Below are positions 18,342 to 27,774 of a stretch of DNA of 64,000 nucleotides, in pieces. The notes beneath the pieces were generated by a model, which had not been told where the DNA came from, searched no databases, and worked only from the letters and a program-made list of their open reading frames with translations. Positions within the stretch are counted from its first letter, which is position 1, and each line of letters begins with the position of its first letter. A program made the translations under genes and the position numbers. Source of the DNA: Acidobacteriota bacterium. Its GTDB lineage: Bacteria > Acidobacteriota > Blastocatellia > Pyrinomonadales > Pyrinomonadaceae. Where the stretch lies: contig JAHBSJ010000011.1 in assembly GCA_019639155.1 (NCBI GenBank), forward strand, positions 1-64,000, written 5' to 3'.

Positions 18342-19103
18342 ATGGAACTCCTCTACGACCCGCAGGTCTGGATCGCATTCGCGACCCTGACCGTACTTGA
18401 ACTTGTCCTCGGCATCGACAACATCATCTTTATTTCCATCCTGGCCGGAAAGCTCCCGCCGGAACAGCAGCCGCGAGCCCGCTTCATCGGGCTTGCACTC
18501 GCACTTATCATGCGCGTTGTACTGCTTTTCTCGCTCTCGTGGGTGATGGGACTGACGGCGGCTCTGTTCGCATTTTACGGACACGAAGTATCCGGCCGCG
18601 ACCTGATCCTGATACTTGGCGGATTATTCCTTATCGCAAAATCTACGCACGAGATACATACGTCGCTCGAAGGTGAAGAGAGTCACGCAGCCAAAAAGGT
18701 TTATGCATCTTTCGGCATGGTCATCGTCCAGATCGGACTGTTGGATATCGTTTTTTCACTTGATTCTGTCATCACTGCGATAGGTATGGTCAATCAGATC
18801 GCGGTGATGGTCGCGGCCGTTGTCATTTCGATCATAGCGATGATGCTCTTTGCGGGGCCGATCGGAGCGTTCGTACAGCGGCATCCGACCGTCAAGATGC
18901 TTGCACTCGCATTCCTGCTGCTGATCGGCTTCACGCTGGTCGTCGAAGGCATCGAGGTGCACATTCCGAAGGGCTATATCTACTTTGCGATGGCGTTCTC
19001 GGTCTTTGTCGAGTTTCTTAACATGAAACTCCGCAAACGCACCGCACCGCCGATCGAACTCCGCGGCCCACTCCACGACAGCCGGGCACCGGACGCGGCT
19101 TGA
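18342..19103 (+). CDS. TerC-family integral membrane protein
   Basis: 253 residues with about seven hydrophobic helices. The TerC signature acidic motif is in the first helix pair (VLELVLGIDNIIFISILAGKLP), repeated as VFSLDSVITAIGM in the second half, and the protein has the characteristic EGEESH cytoplasmic loop. The family includes TerC (tellurite resistance) and Alx/MeeF/MeeY-type manganese exporters that metallate exported proteins. Manganese handling is the likeliest role here, but no yybP-ykoY-type riboswitch was seen upstream. Convergent with the RluA-type gene. Confidence 0.9.
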   Translation: MELLYDPQVWIAFATLTVLELVLGIDNIIFISILAGKLPPEQQPRARFIGLALALIMRVVLLFSLSWVMGLTAALFAFYGHEVSGRDLILILGGLFLIAKSTHEIHTSLEGEESHAAKKVYASFGMVIVQIGLLDIVFSLDSVITAIGMVNQIAVMVAAVVISIIAMMLFAGPIGAFVQRHPTVKMLALAFLLLIGFTLVVEGIEVHIPKGYIYFAMAFSVFVEFLNMKLRKRTAPPIELRGPLHDSRAPDAA

Positions 19104-19119
19104 CGAAACTGATTCGACG

Positions 19120-19986
19120 TCAGAGATGAACCGGCGATTCAAATTCGATCCTGCCGGTCCCGTTCGGGTGCGGGAATTCCAGCTTCCACGCGTGCAGGCA
19201 AAGACGCCTGAATTCACGCCCGCCGCGTTTCACATCGCCGACGATAGGATGCCCCATCGCCTCGCAGTGTATCCGCAGCTGATTCGTGCGGCCGGTTATC
19301 GGCTCCATCTCGATCAGCGTGGTATCCGCACGGCGTTCGATGACCCAAAACCGCGACTCTGAATATTTGCCGTCGGCTTTTACGCTCCAGTGCTTTAATT
19401 CATCGTATCGGCCGATAGGAGCCACTATGTCGCCTTCGTTCTCCCGGACAATTCCCTCGACCAATACGAGATAGCGTTTCGTTACTAGTTTCTTCATAAA
19501 ATGCCGGGCCAAGATCCGATGCGCTCGGGCATTCTTCGCGACAACGATCAGCCCCGACGTATCCTTGTCCAATCTGTGGATCAGGCCCGGCCTCACAACT
19601 GAATCTTGTGACGACGCATCCGCGTTCAGATGGTGAACGATCGCATTCAGCAGCGTTCCGCTGTTCTCTCGGTGCGATGGATGAACCAGCATTCCCGCGG
19701 GTTTATTGACAACGATGAGGTCATTATCCTCGAAAACGACATCGAGGGCGATCCGTTCGGGCCGCATCGCCCGGCCGCGTGTTTCGTCCAGCGTGATCTC
19801 TACAAAATCTCCTGCACGCAGGCGCCTGCCGATATTCTCGTGAATTCCGTTCACCTCGCATCCGCCGTCGCGGATGGTGTGCCGCAGATACATCTTGCTG
19901 AAAAGAGGCAGTTTATCGAGCAAATAATCCTCAAGCCGATACTTGGAGAAATCGGGTTCGACGACAAACTCGTATCTGCTCAACAT
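19120..19986 (-). CDS. RluA-family 23S rRNA pseudouridine synthase
   Basis: 288 residues. N-terminal S4-like RNA-binding region (YRLEDYLLDKLPLFSKMYLRHTI ... VNGIHENIGRRLRAGDFVEI, given in parts), then the catalytic domain: IVVNKPAGMLVHPS, catalytic Asp in LIHRLDKDTSGLIVVAKN, TKRYLVLVEG, and PITGRTNQLRIHCEAMGHPIVGD. It converts uridines to pseudouridine in rRNA; the target site (RluD-, RluC- or RluA-like) cannot be set from sequence. It overlaps nothing and is convergent with terC after 16 nt. Confidence 0.93.
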   Translation of the reverse strand: MLSRYEFVVEPDFSKYRLEDYLLDKLPLFSKMYLRHTIRDGGCEVNGIHENIGRRLRAGDFVEITLDETRGRAMRPERIALDVVFEDNDLIVVNKPAGMLVHPSHRENSGTLLNAIVHHLNADASSQDSVVRPGLIHRLDKDTSGLIVVAKNARAHRILARHFMKKLVTKRYLVLVEGIVRENEGDIVAPIGRYDELKHWSVKADGKYSESRFWVIERRADTTLIEMEPITGRTNQLRIHCEAMGHPIVGDVKRGGREFRRLCLHAWKLEFPHPNGTGRIEFESPVHL

Positions 19987-20080
19987 AGTTGGATTTTACG
20001 CCTAACTGAAAATATTTTCCCGTTGCTGTTAGTGAATCGAAGCCATTCACCCTACAATTTTGTAGGAACTGTGGCACGAA

Positions 20081-21517
20081 ATGGCTGACCGATTCACAAC
20101 GCTCGGAATAACCGCGAACAAGCTCGCTTCCCTTTCCGGTGTACGCGAATGCGGCGAAGCCGTCGCCGCAGGTACTCTGGAAGCTCTTTCTCCAACGTTC
20201 GTCTTTCTCGCCGCGCCGCGTGAAGACACTGCCATCGCCGAAGTGATCGCAAGTTCCGGCCTCGCCGCCGCTGACTTTCGCCGTTTGGAATCGCGCCTTT
20301 CCAAGAGTTCTCTTTGGACGATGATCTCCCGTCCCCAGCCGCTTGTGATAGACGAACTCCGCTCCGATCTGCGGCTCGATTTCCTTGCTTTTTCGACGCG
20401 CGCCCGCAGAGTGGCGGCCGTTCCTGTAATGTTTCGCGGGAAATGTGCGGGAATGCTCGCCGCGGGATTTTCGGACAAAGAACAGTTCGACGAGAGCGTC
20501 ACGATCGAAACTCTAGCGGCATTCGCTTCCCTCTTCGCTCACTCGCTTCGCGTCGAGCACGCCGCCGGGGAAGAGCGCCGCAAGCTAACCGAAGAAAACA
20601 GACGCTTGAAACAGGAAATGCGTGAACGCTTTGCCGTCGAGACCATTGTGGGAACATCAGCACCGATGCGCGGCGTCCTTGATCAGATCGCCAACGTAGC
20701 CCGCTCGAACGTTCCTGTTCTTCTCCGCGGCGAACACGGCACCGGCAAAGACCTCGCTGCCAAAGCAATACATTTCTCAAGCCTTCGCTCGAATCGCTCG
20801 TTCGTAAAACTAGATACGGCTACGCTCGGGGCGTCTTACAACAAACGCGACATTTTCGCTTCTGCCGACGGCGGAACGCTTTTCATCGAGGATATAGCTG
20901 ACCTGCCGGACGGGCTGCAAGCCGATCTGCTCGCGATCATCTCAACACCGCGTTCGTTAAAAAGCGAGCTTTCGACCGAACGCCTGCCGAATCTTCGCGT
21001 CATCGCCGCGACCGGCCGCGGCAACGACACTTCAGTTGAAATGCCGGTGTTCGAGCGGCTATCGAATTTCACCATTTCGCTGCCTCCGCTGCGCGACCGC
21101 GGGTCAGACGTGCTGCTTTTGGCGGAGCATTTCGTTGCCAAATATCAGAAAAAGCTCGGCAAGAACATATTGCGGATCTCGACGCCGGCGATCGATATGC
21201 TTACTGCTTACCATTATCCCGGAAATGTCCGTGAGCTTGAGAACGTCATCGAAAAAGCTGTTGCCGTCTGCGATGGCAATGTGATCCACGGCCGCCATCT
21301 GCCGCCGACGCTGCAAACAGCGGAAGAAAGCGGAACAGAGGCCAATGTTACGCTCGCATCGGCCATCGCCGCATTTGAAAAGGACCTAATACAGGACGCT
21401 TTGAAATCTACACGCGGCAACATCGCGCGTGCCGCATCGATGCTGGATTCCACCGAACGCATTCTCGGATATAAGATTAAGAAATACGCCATCGACGCCC
21501 GGCGTTTCAAGAGATGA
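20081..21517 (+). CDS. GAF-AAA+-Fis regulator resembling a sigma-54 activator but lacking GAFTGA
   Basis: 478 residues. An N-terminal GAF-like sensor region (about 15-170) is followed by an AAA+ domain: Walker A GEHGTGKD at 217-224, Walker B GGTLFIEDIADLP, sensor I LRVIAATGRGND, and LPPLRDRGSDVLLLAEHF. A C-terminal Fis-type helix-turn-helix follows (DALKSTRGNIARAASML ... ILGYKIKKYAI). The stretch that should carry ESELFGHEKGAFTGA is missing: KLDTATLGASY passes straight to NKRDIFASADGGTLF. Without the GAFTGA loop it should not remodel sigma-54 holoenzyme, so it may act as a plain DNA-binding regulator or repressor. It overlaps glnE by 4 nt, suggesting a nitrogen-signalling role. Confidence 0.85.
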   Translation: MADRFTTLGITANKLASLSGVRECGEAVAAGTLEALSPTFVFLAAPREDTAIAEVIASSGLAAADFRRLESRLSKSSLWTMISRPQPLVIDELRSDLRLDFLAFSTRARRVAAVPVMFRGKCAGMLAAGFSDKEQFDESVTIETLAAFASLFAHSLRVEHAAGEERRKLTEENRRLKQEMRERFAVETIVGTSAPMRGVLDQIANVARSNVPVLLRGEHGTGKDLAAKAIHFSSLRSNRSFVKLDTATLGASYNKRDIFASADGGTLFIEDIADLPDGLQADLLAIISTPRSLKSELSTERLPNLRVIAATGRGNDTSVEMPVFERLSNFTISLPPLRDRGSDVLLLAEHFVAKYQKKLGKNILRISTPAIDMLTAYHYPGNVRELENVIEKAVAVCDGNVIHGRHLPPTLQTAEESGTEANVTLASAIAAFEKDLIQDALKSTRGNIARAASMLDSTERILGYKIKKYAIDARRFKR

Positions 21518-24120
21518 CCGAAGACGGCCACATCATAGATTCCTTGCCGGACGCCGACGCCGCACGGCGTTTTCTTGGACGCCTCGAAGCGGAAAAGCCT
21601 TCGCAATACAAGAAGCTGCGTGCAAACGAGCCGCTGTTTTCCGACGTTGCCGCTATCACGGCATTTTCGCCGCTGCTTTCAACGACGCTGCTGCAGCATC
21701 CGGAATACATAACGTGGCTCGATCGCGAACGGAAAAATACGGCCGTCCGCAGCAAAGAAGAGTTGCTGGAATCATTGGCCCGATTCGCTCTGACCAATTC
21801 GCAGCTCGAGCCGCAGACGCTATATTCACGCTTTCGACGCCGCGAATTGCTCCGCATTTTTCTTCGCGACATCCGCGGCCTGGCAACGATCGCAGAGATC
21901 ACGGAAGAGATATCGAACCTCGCCGACGCCATACTCGAAGCCGCATTGCAGCTTGCATTGAACGAAGCGGACAGCCGCTTTGGAATGCCGCAGGAAACCG
22001 ACGAAAAAGGCCGCGTGCTGCGTTCGACCGTTTGCATTGCCGCCCTCGGCAAGCTCGGCTCCCGCGAACTCAACTATTCGTCCGACATCGATCTTGTCAT
22101 TTTCTATTCCGGCGAAGGCACAACCTCCGGCGGCAGCCGCGGGAGCGTTACCAACCGCGAATATTTCGTCAAGCTCGCCGAACTGACCACGAAAATGGTC
22201 AGCGGCCCGGGCAGCGAAGGTGCATTTCGCGTCGATCTGCGTCTGCGGCCGCACGGTACGATGGGCCCGCTCGCGATGTCGCTCGCCGATACGGTGAAGT
22301 ATTACGAAACGGAAGCACGGCCTTGGGAACGTCAAGTACTCATTCGCTCGCGCTCCTCAGCGGGCGACGGAGAACTTTTCCGCCGCTTCTTCTCAGCGGT
22401 TGAAGACTTCGTTTTTGTTGCGGGACAAAGCGTAGGCGAAGCTCTCGAGAACGTCCGCCTATCAAAAGAACGCATCGACGCCGAAGTGGGCTCTGCACGC
22501 GGCTACAACGTAAAACTCGGCCGCGGCGGTATTCGCGAGATCGAGTTCATCGCTCAGGCGTTGCAGCTAGCGTATGGCGGCGATGACAAATGGCTGCGGA
22601 CGCCGCATACGTTGATCAGCCTTGCACGCCTTGCCGAACGCAGCTTTATCACACCGAACCAACATTCAGAGCTTGCCGCCGCCTATACTTTTTTGCGTCA
22701 GCTCGAACACATTCTGCAGATGGAGAATGGCCTGCAAACTCACGTTGTACCCGACGATGCAGTGAAACAGCGGATAATTTCGGATCGAATGACGTTCGCG
22801 ATGTCTGAGCCGCTGGAGCCTTTTCTGGAAAGGCATACAGCGAATGTGAAACGCATTTTCGACAGCGTGCTTGGCTCGGCAGAAACGACAGATCGGCCGT
22901 CACGGCCCGCGATAGCGTCCGCAAGAAAGGCTGATGATGATGGCTCAATTCTTTCTGTGAGTCCGTCTGCGGCATTGCTCCGAGCTAAGACACCTTTTTT
23001 TGCCGAATATTTCGCATCGCTCGGAATGCTCGATCGCGGCGATTCTCGTGCCGATGCCAGCACACCGGAGACTTATGCTGAGAGCTTGGCAAATGCCGTT
23101 CGTGATGCGGAAACATCGCATGAGCGCCTGACGCTGCTTCGCTCCGTATGGAATGAACATGTTTACGACATCGTCATTGCCGAGTGCCGCGGCGATATAG
23201 ATGTAAGCGAGGTAAAACGCCGCCTGACATCGCTCGCCGAGGCGTCTATCGACGCCGCATTGCTCGTTGCTGAGATCGAATTGCGACATCGCGGCCTGCC
23301 GTCCGAGCCCGCACGCGATATTGCGGTTTTAGCTTTGGGGAAGCTTGGCGGCCGCGGAATGGACCATCATTCGGATCTGGATCTGGTGCTGGTTTTCGAG
23401 AAAGGCAGCTATGAAGAACACGCTAAGGCGGTCGAGATATTTGTTAACGCTCTTTCAGCGATGACACGCAACGGCCGCATGTATCGCGTTGATCTACGGC
23501 TGCGGCCGTACGGCAGCAAAGGCTTGATAGCGATGCCTGCCGATGCTTTTCTGGATTACCTAGAAACAAAGTCGGAGATCTGGGAATATCTCGCTTTCGT
23601 CAAACTGCGTGCCTCGGGCGGCGACCGTAAACTTGGCGAGTCGGTCGAACTGCGTGCCCGCGAGATAATTCATCGAAAGGCTCTCGAATGCGACCCCGAA
23701 GAACTCCGCAGCGAAACCATTCGCATCCGCAAAGCCCTCGAATCCCGTGCCCGCTCACGCCGCAAGGACGAGATCGACATCAAATACGGCGAAGGCGGCC
23801 TGCTGGACGTCTATTTCGCAACGCGGTATCTACAGCTTCGCTACAACATCCCCGACACCGGCGACGACCGCTCGACCGGCCACATCATCGATCGCCTTAT
23901 TAAGGAACTCCCATCAGACTCAGGCGTCTCACGCAAAGCCCTCGAAACACTCCGCCGGGGGCATGCAATACTTTCAGCGATAGACCATTTTACTCGTGTC
24001 AATAATGGACGGACAACGCGAATTTCGCCCCATGATGATCATTTCACGATAAATGTTCTGTTCCCTATGAGGATTGGGGTTCGTTCTACCTTCGAGGAGG
24101 TGGTCAGCTCTACATTTTGA
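21514..24120 (+). CDS. glnE: Glutamine synthetase adenylyltransferase / adenylyl-removing enzyme
   Basis: 868 residues, slightly shorter than the usual 930-950. Two nucleotidyltransferase domains each show G-(11)-D-x-D: ALGKLGSRELNYSSDIDLV (about residue 187) and ALGKLGGRGMDHHSDLDLV (about 617). Both are followed by family blocks such as FRVDLRLRPHGTMGPLAMS and YRVDLRLRPYGSKGLIAM, and by GRGGIREIEFIAQ and GEGGLLDVYFATRYLQL. GlnE adds and removes AMP on glutamine synthetase in response to PII. Start overlaps the stop of the GAFTGA-less regulator (ATGA). The C-terminal 40 residues are shortened but still align (IDHFTRVNNGRTTRI ... VRSTFEEVV), so no frameshift is invoked. No glnA or glnB is in the window. 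Confidence 0.93.
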   Translation: MTEDGHIIDSLPDADAARRFLGRLEAEKPSQYKKLRANEPLFSDVAAITAFSPLLSTTLLQHPEYITWLDRERKNTAVRSKEELLESLARFALTNSQLEPQTLYSRFRRRELLRIFLRDIRGLATIAEITEEISNLADAILEAALQLALNEADSRFGMPQETDEKGRVLRSTVCIAALGKLGSRELNYSSDIDLVIFYSGEGTTSGGSRGSVTNREYFVKLAELTTKMVSGPGSEGAFRVDLRLRPHGTMGPLAMSLADTVKYYETEARPWERQVLIRSRSSAGDGELFRRFFSAVEDFVFVAGQSVGEALENVRLSKERIDAEVGSARGYNVKLGRGGIREIEFIAQALQLAYGGDDKWLRTPHTLISLARLAERSFITPNQHSELAAAYTFLRQLEHILQMENGLQTHVVPDDAVKQRIISDRMTFAMSEPLEPFLERHTANVKRIFDSVLGSAETTDRPSRPAIASARKADDDGSILSVSPSAALLRAKTPFFAEYFASLGMLDRGDSRADASTPETYAESLANAVRDAETSHERLTLLRSVWNEHVYDIVIAECRGDIDVSEVKRRLTSLAEASIDAALLVAEIELRHRGLPSEPARDIAVLALGKLGGRGMDHHSDLDLVLVFEKGSYEEHAKAVEIFVNALSAMTRNGRMYRVDLRLRPYGSKGLIAMPADAFLDYLETKSEIWEYLAFVKLRASGGDRKLGESVELRAREIIHRKALECDPEELRSETIRIRKALESRARSRRKDEIDIKYGEGGLLDVYFATRYLQLRYNIPDTGDDRSTGHIIDRLIKELPSDSGVSRKALETLRRGHAILSAIDHFTRVNNGRTTRISPHDDHFTINVLFPMRIGVRSTFEEVVSSTF

Positions 24121-24210
24121 GTTCTTACCGAATAGCTGTATCATCATTTCGATTCCGAAGCATCAAGAATTTCAACACTTTCCGTAGATTTTCAGAGGAG
24201 GTTAACATTT

Positions 24211-24741
24211 ATGAAAATACAAAGGCTGTTAGCCACGATAGTCGCATGCAACCTGGCACTCTTGGTTACTTTGCCAATGAACTTTATCGAAGCAGATGAA
24301 CTTCGCGAGGTTCTTATACCCGACGGAACCGAGATAACCGCACTACTTACCGAGACCATATCAAGCAAGTCAGCTCAAGTCGATGATCCGGTTACTTTCA
24401 AAGTCGAAGAAGATGTGATTATCGATGGTGCCGTTGTCATCGCGAAGGGAACTTTGGTCAAAGGTATAATCTCTAATGCAAAGAAAGCTGGGTTTTTGGG
24501 TAAAGGCGGCGAATTGAATATGCGACTGGAAACCACTACCGCAGTTGACGGACAGAAAATAAAGGTCCGCGCCTCCCGTGGTCGGGAAGGCGAGAATAAA
24601 ACAGGTACGACCATTGCACTAACCGTTTTGCTGGGTCCTGTTGGACTTCTAAAAAAAGGCAAGAATGCAGAGATCAAGGAAGGAACGAAGATAACGGTCT
24701 ATACCGACGAAGACAAACGTATTAAGGTCGCTACTCCCTAA
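24211..24741 (+). CDS. Secreted beta-rich protein, possibly VirB10/TrbI-like fold
   Basis: 176 residues with an excellent ribosome site (AGAGGAGG, 9 nt). Signal-like start (MKIQRLLATIVACNLALLVT ... EADELR). The mature part has a pattern seen in beta-barrel VirB10/TrbI and related periplasmic domains: IPDGTEITALLTETISSK, DPVTFKVEEDVIIDGAVVI, AKGTLVKGIISNAKKAG, GELNMRLETTTAVDGQ. A Gly-rich hydrophobic segment (TTIALTVLLGPVGLLKKG) sits near the C-terminus. No conjugation genes are near, so a stand-alone envelope role is likelier. Family assignment is tentative. Confidence 0.75.
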   Translation: MKIQRLLATIVACNLALLVTLPMNFIEADELREVLIPDGTEITALLTETISSKSAQVDDPVTFKVEEDVIIDGAVVIAKGTLVKGIISNAKKAGFLGKGGELNMRLETTTAVDGQKIKVRASRGREGENKTGTTIALTVLLGPVGLLKKGKNAEIKEGTKITVYTDEDKRIKVATP

Positions 24742-24798
24742 TTCGATAGGATTGCATCAATATATGCAGGGATATTTCGAACGTCTTTAACTCTATCG

Positions 24799-24831
24799 GC
24801 ATCGCGGAATCTAGCGATGCTTTTTTCTTTT
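24799..24831 (+). terminator. Rho-independent terminator
   Basis: Arms GCATCGC (24799-24805) and GCGATGC (24814-24820) with an 8-nt loop, followed by TTTTTTCTTTT. It lies 57 nt after the preceding secreted-protein gene and before the M14 peptidase gene. Confidence 0.85.
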
Positions 24832-24904
24832 GATTTTGCAGGTTCGGTGCCTTCGTGATTTTTGTTACACTTGCACCCGACGTTAGAGACCTCAAGGAGC
24901 CTAA

Positions 24905-27718
24905 ATGGAATTCATTCGCGTGACATCTCGTTTATTGGTAGTAACGATTACGTTCGTCTTTGTTCAATCGACATCCTTTGCTACACATACCGAACCGGCG
25001 TTCGATTTCTACGCTCGCGGGCCGTACAGGGAAAATGTGCCGCGGCCGCAGAAGATATTGCGTTTTGACGTAGGCGAACATCATACGACCTACGGGCAGA
25101 TGGAGCAGGTGATATTTGCGATTGCAAAGGCGGCCCCGGAACGCGTAAAGATCTACGAGATCGGCCTGACCAACGAGCATAGGATGCAGTACGTCATTGC
25201 GGTTTCGTCGCCTGAGAATATGGCGCGGATCGACGATATCCGCGAACAGAATGCACGCCTTGCCGACCCTCGCCGAACAACGACGGCCGAGGCAGCCGCT
25301 ATCGCCGAACGCAATCCGTCGATCGCGTGGATGTCCTATACCGTTCACGGCAACGAGTCGTCATCGTTCGAGGCTTTTATGCAGGTTCTGTATCAGCTTG
25401 CCGCGTCGGACGAGCCCGCAACGCTCGATATCTTAAAGAACAACGTCGTTCTGATCCTTGCTGGAATGAACCCCGACGGGCACGAACGTTTCGCCACATG
25501 GTACAACTCCGTCGCGATCGGGGACGCGAACCGCTTCGCAATAGAGCACCGCGAGCCTTGGTCCGTTTGGGGCCGCGTGAATCACTACCGTTTTAACTTG
25601 AACCGCGACACGCTTGCGTTCACGCAGAAGGAATCGCGGAACATGCAGCGGGCATATCTCGAATGGAATCCGCAGCTTGCGGTCGATCATCACGGACAAC
25701 CGTCGCAATACTTCTTCCCGCCTGTCGCCTTGCCGATCAACCCGAATCTGCCCCAGCCGCAATACAACAAATGGCTCGACGTTTACGGCCGTGCAAATGC
25801 TGCGGCATTCGATAAACAAAACTGGGATTATTACGTCCGCGATATTTTTGATGCATTCTATCCGGGCTATTGGGATATGTATCCGTCGCTGAACGGGGCG
25901 TCAGGCATGACCTACGAAACCGACGGCGGCGGCTTCAAGGGCCTGAATTGGACACGCGACGACGGCACGATAGTCACGTTCAGATCGTCGATCGCAAAAC
26001 ATTACGTCGCGTCAATGACCACGCTGGAAACGAACGGCAAATTCAAGACCGACCGCATAAAGGATTTTTACGATTTCCGCTCGCGTGCCATGGCCGAACA
26101 TGCACGGTCGCCGCTCAAACGCGTCATCATCGACCCGACAAGCGACCGTGTAAAGGCAGCCGAAATGATCGAGGTGCTGCGGCTTTCAAAGGCCGAGGTC
26201 AAGGTCGCTACCGAGCCTTTCACATCGCCTGCAGCACGATCCTATCTGGAAAAGAACGCTCGGCCCGCGTCGCGTCGATTCCCTGCCGGCACGTACGTGA
26301 TCGATCTCGATCAGCCGCAGCGTATCTATTTGAAGGCGGTTCTTGAGCAGGATACGCCGCAGGACAAGGCGTTCGTAGAGGACAATATGGCGCGGTTTCG
26401 CCGCAATCAGATGCGCGGCAAAGGCCAGCCGAAGGAGGAATACGGATTCTACGACCTCACTGCTTGGTCGATGCCGCTTTCCTTTGGCGTTGACGCCTGG
26501 TGGTCCGACGAAACGAGTTCGATCCCGTCCCGAATGGTGGACGATGCGTATGTTGAGGCACAAAAACGCGGTGGCGTTTCAGGCCGCGCATCTATCGCGT
26601 ATCTGATTCCCTACGAAACGGACGCTGCTTCCGCGATGGTCCTTCGGCTGATGCAGAAAGGCTACAAGGTCGCCGTCGCTACGCGTCGCCTGAACGCAGG
26701 CGGCCGCAACTGGAACGCCGGCACGTTCGTCCTACGAGTTTCCCGCAATCTGAACACCGTTCACGACACGATCGCTCAGTTCTCGCGTGAAATGGGCGTT
26801 AATGTCGTCGCCGTTAACTCGGGCTACTCTGATGAAGGCGACACCAGCGTCGGCGGTGAGAACGTAATTTCGCTGGTGCAGCCGAAGATCGTCGTCGCTG
26901 CGGACGAAGGCGTGCGTCAGGAATCGTTCGGCTCGATCTGGTGGACTTTCGATAAATACGGCATAAAATTCACGCCGATGGCGTTCTCGTCGATACGCGG
27001 CGGAGGGTTGCGGGGCTTCAATGTCCTGATCCTGCCCGACGGCCAACCGGGCCAGTACATGCGCCAGCTCGGCCCGCAGGGCGTTGGTACGTTGAAGGAT
27101 TTCGCCGCGAACGGCGGCACCATCATCACGATCAGCGGTTCTTCGGTCTTTGCCGCTCTGAAAGATGTCGCGCTGACCTCGACAAAACTCGTCGGCAGTG
27201 AGGATGACGATCAGAAACCGAAAGACACCGGCACTGCAAAGACAGAACAGCCCGCCGCGACGCCCGAGCCGATCACGGGCCAGCCTGTTGACCGTTACGA
27301 ATGGATCGCTCCGGGATTGCCGCCGATCGCGTCGCCGTCAGCCGATGCCAACAAGGTTCCCGAACCGCTGCCCGGTGCGATGTTCCGTGCGACCATCGAC
27401 CGCACGACCTATCTGACGTATGGCATGGAACGTAACGAACTTCCGGTCCTCCTTGCGAGCGGCTACTTTTTCCGGTACTCGAAAGAAGGCACGAACGCTT
27501 TCGTTTTCGACGAAAAGCCAAAAACGCCGCTCACCGTTTCAGGCTTTGTCTGGGAAGGAAATACGGAACGCCTTCTGTCCGGCACGTCGTACATCATAGG
27601 TGAAAAGATGGGCGGCGGCCAGATAGTTCTTTTCGCCGAAGACCCTTTCTACCGCGGGATGACCCGTGCGGCGACACGGCCGTTCTTTAACGCCATCGCG
27701 TTCAACGGTATTTTTTAG
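24905..27718 (+). CDS. Secreted M14-family zinc carboxypeptidase-like protein (937 aa)
   Basis: Signal peptide at the N-terminus (LLVVTITFVFVQSTSFA) after a good ribosome site (AAGGAG). The M14 domain spans about 60-370: zinc ligands H and E in SYTVHGNESSS (about 148/151), LAGMNPDGHER, NLNRDTLAFTQKESR, third ligand in LAVDHHGQPS, and a candidate general-base Glu in MTYETDGGG. The long C-terminal part (about 400-937) has glutamine-amidotransferase-like beta/alpha segments (GLRGFNVLILPDGQPGQYM; GGTIITISGSS) and a Pro/Thr-rich spacer near 770-800. Similar M14 proteins with large C-terminal extensions are common in Acidobacteriota and Bacteroidota. Likely extracellular or periplasmic peptide degradation. 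Confidence 0.88.
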   Translation: MEFIRVTSRLLVVTITFVFVQSTSFATHTEPAFDFYARGPYRENVPRPQKILRFDVGEHHTTYGQMEQVIFAIAKAAPERVKIYEIGLTNEHRMQYVIAVSSPENMARIDDIREQNARLADPRRTTTAEAAAIAERNPSIAWMSYTVHGNESSSFEAFMQVLYQLAASDEPATLDILKNNVVLILAGMNPDGHERFATWYNSVAIGDANRFAIEHREPWSVWGRVNHYRFNLNRDTLAFTQKESRNMQRAYLEWNPQLAVDHHGQPSQYFFPPVALPINPNLPQPQYNKWLDVYGRANAAAFDKQNWDYYVRDIFDAFYPGYWDMYPSLNGASGMTYETDGGGFKGLNWTRDDGTIVTFRSSIAKHYVASMTTLETNGKFKTDRIKDFYDFRSRAMAEHARSPLKRVIIDPTSDRVKAAEMIEVLRLSKAEVKVATEPFTSPAARSYLEKNARPASRRFPAGTYVIDLDQPQRIYLKAVLEQDTPQDKAFVEDNMARFRRNQMRGKGQPKEEYGFYDLTAWSMPLSFGVDAWWSDETSSIPSRMVDDAYVEAQKRGGVSGRASIAYLIPYETDAASAMVLRLMQKGYKVAVATRRLNAGGRNWNAGTFVLRVSRNLNTVHDTIAQFSREMGVNVVAVNSGYSDEGDTSVGGENVISLVQPKIVVAADEGVRQESFGSIWWTFDKYGIKFTPMAFSSIRGGGLRGFNVLILPDGQPGQYMRQLGPQGVGTLKDFAANGGTIITISGSSVFAALKDVALTSTKLVGSEDDDQKPKDTGTAKTEQPAATPEPITGQPVDRYEWIAPGLPPIASPSADANKVPEPLPGAMFRATIDRTTYLTYGMERNELPVLLASGYFFRYSKEGTNAFVFDEKPKTPLTVSGFVWEGNTERLLSGTSYIIGEKMGGGQIVLFAEDPFYRGMTRAATRPFFNAIAFNGIF

Positions 27719-27774
27719 TTTGCGATACCGGACCGGTCAGACCTCCCAGACTATCCGGACTCTCTAGACTCTTT

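Noticed and set aside
21429..22403. 324-residue plus-strand frame overlapping the regulator/glnE junction
   Set aside because: Arg-rich out-of-frame reading of glnE; conserved GlnE motifs are in the other frame.
23900..24120. Possible frameshift or truncation at the glnE 3' end
   Set aside because: The product is somewhat short, but the terminal residues still align with the family's C-terminal block, so a natural shorter end is simpler.
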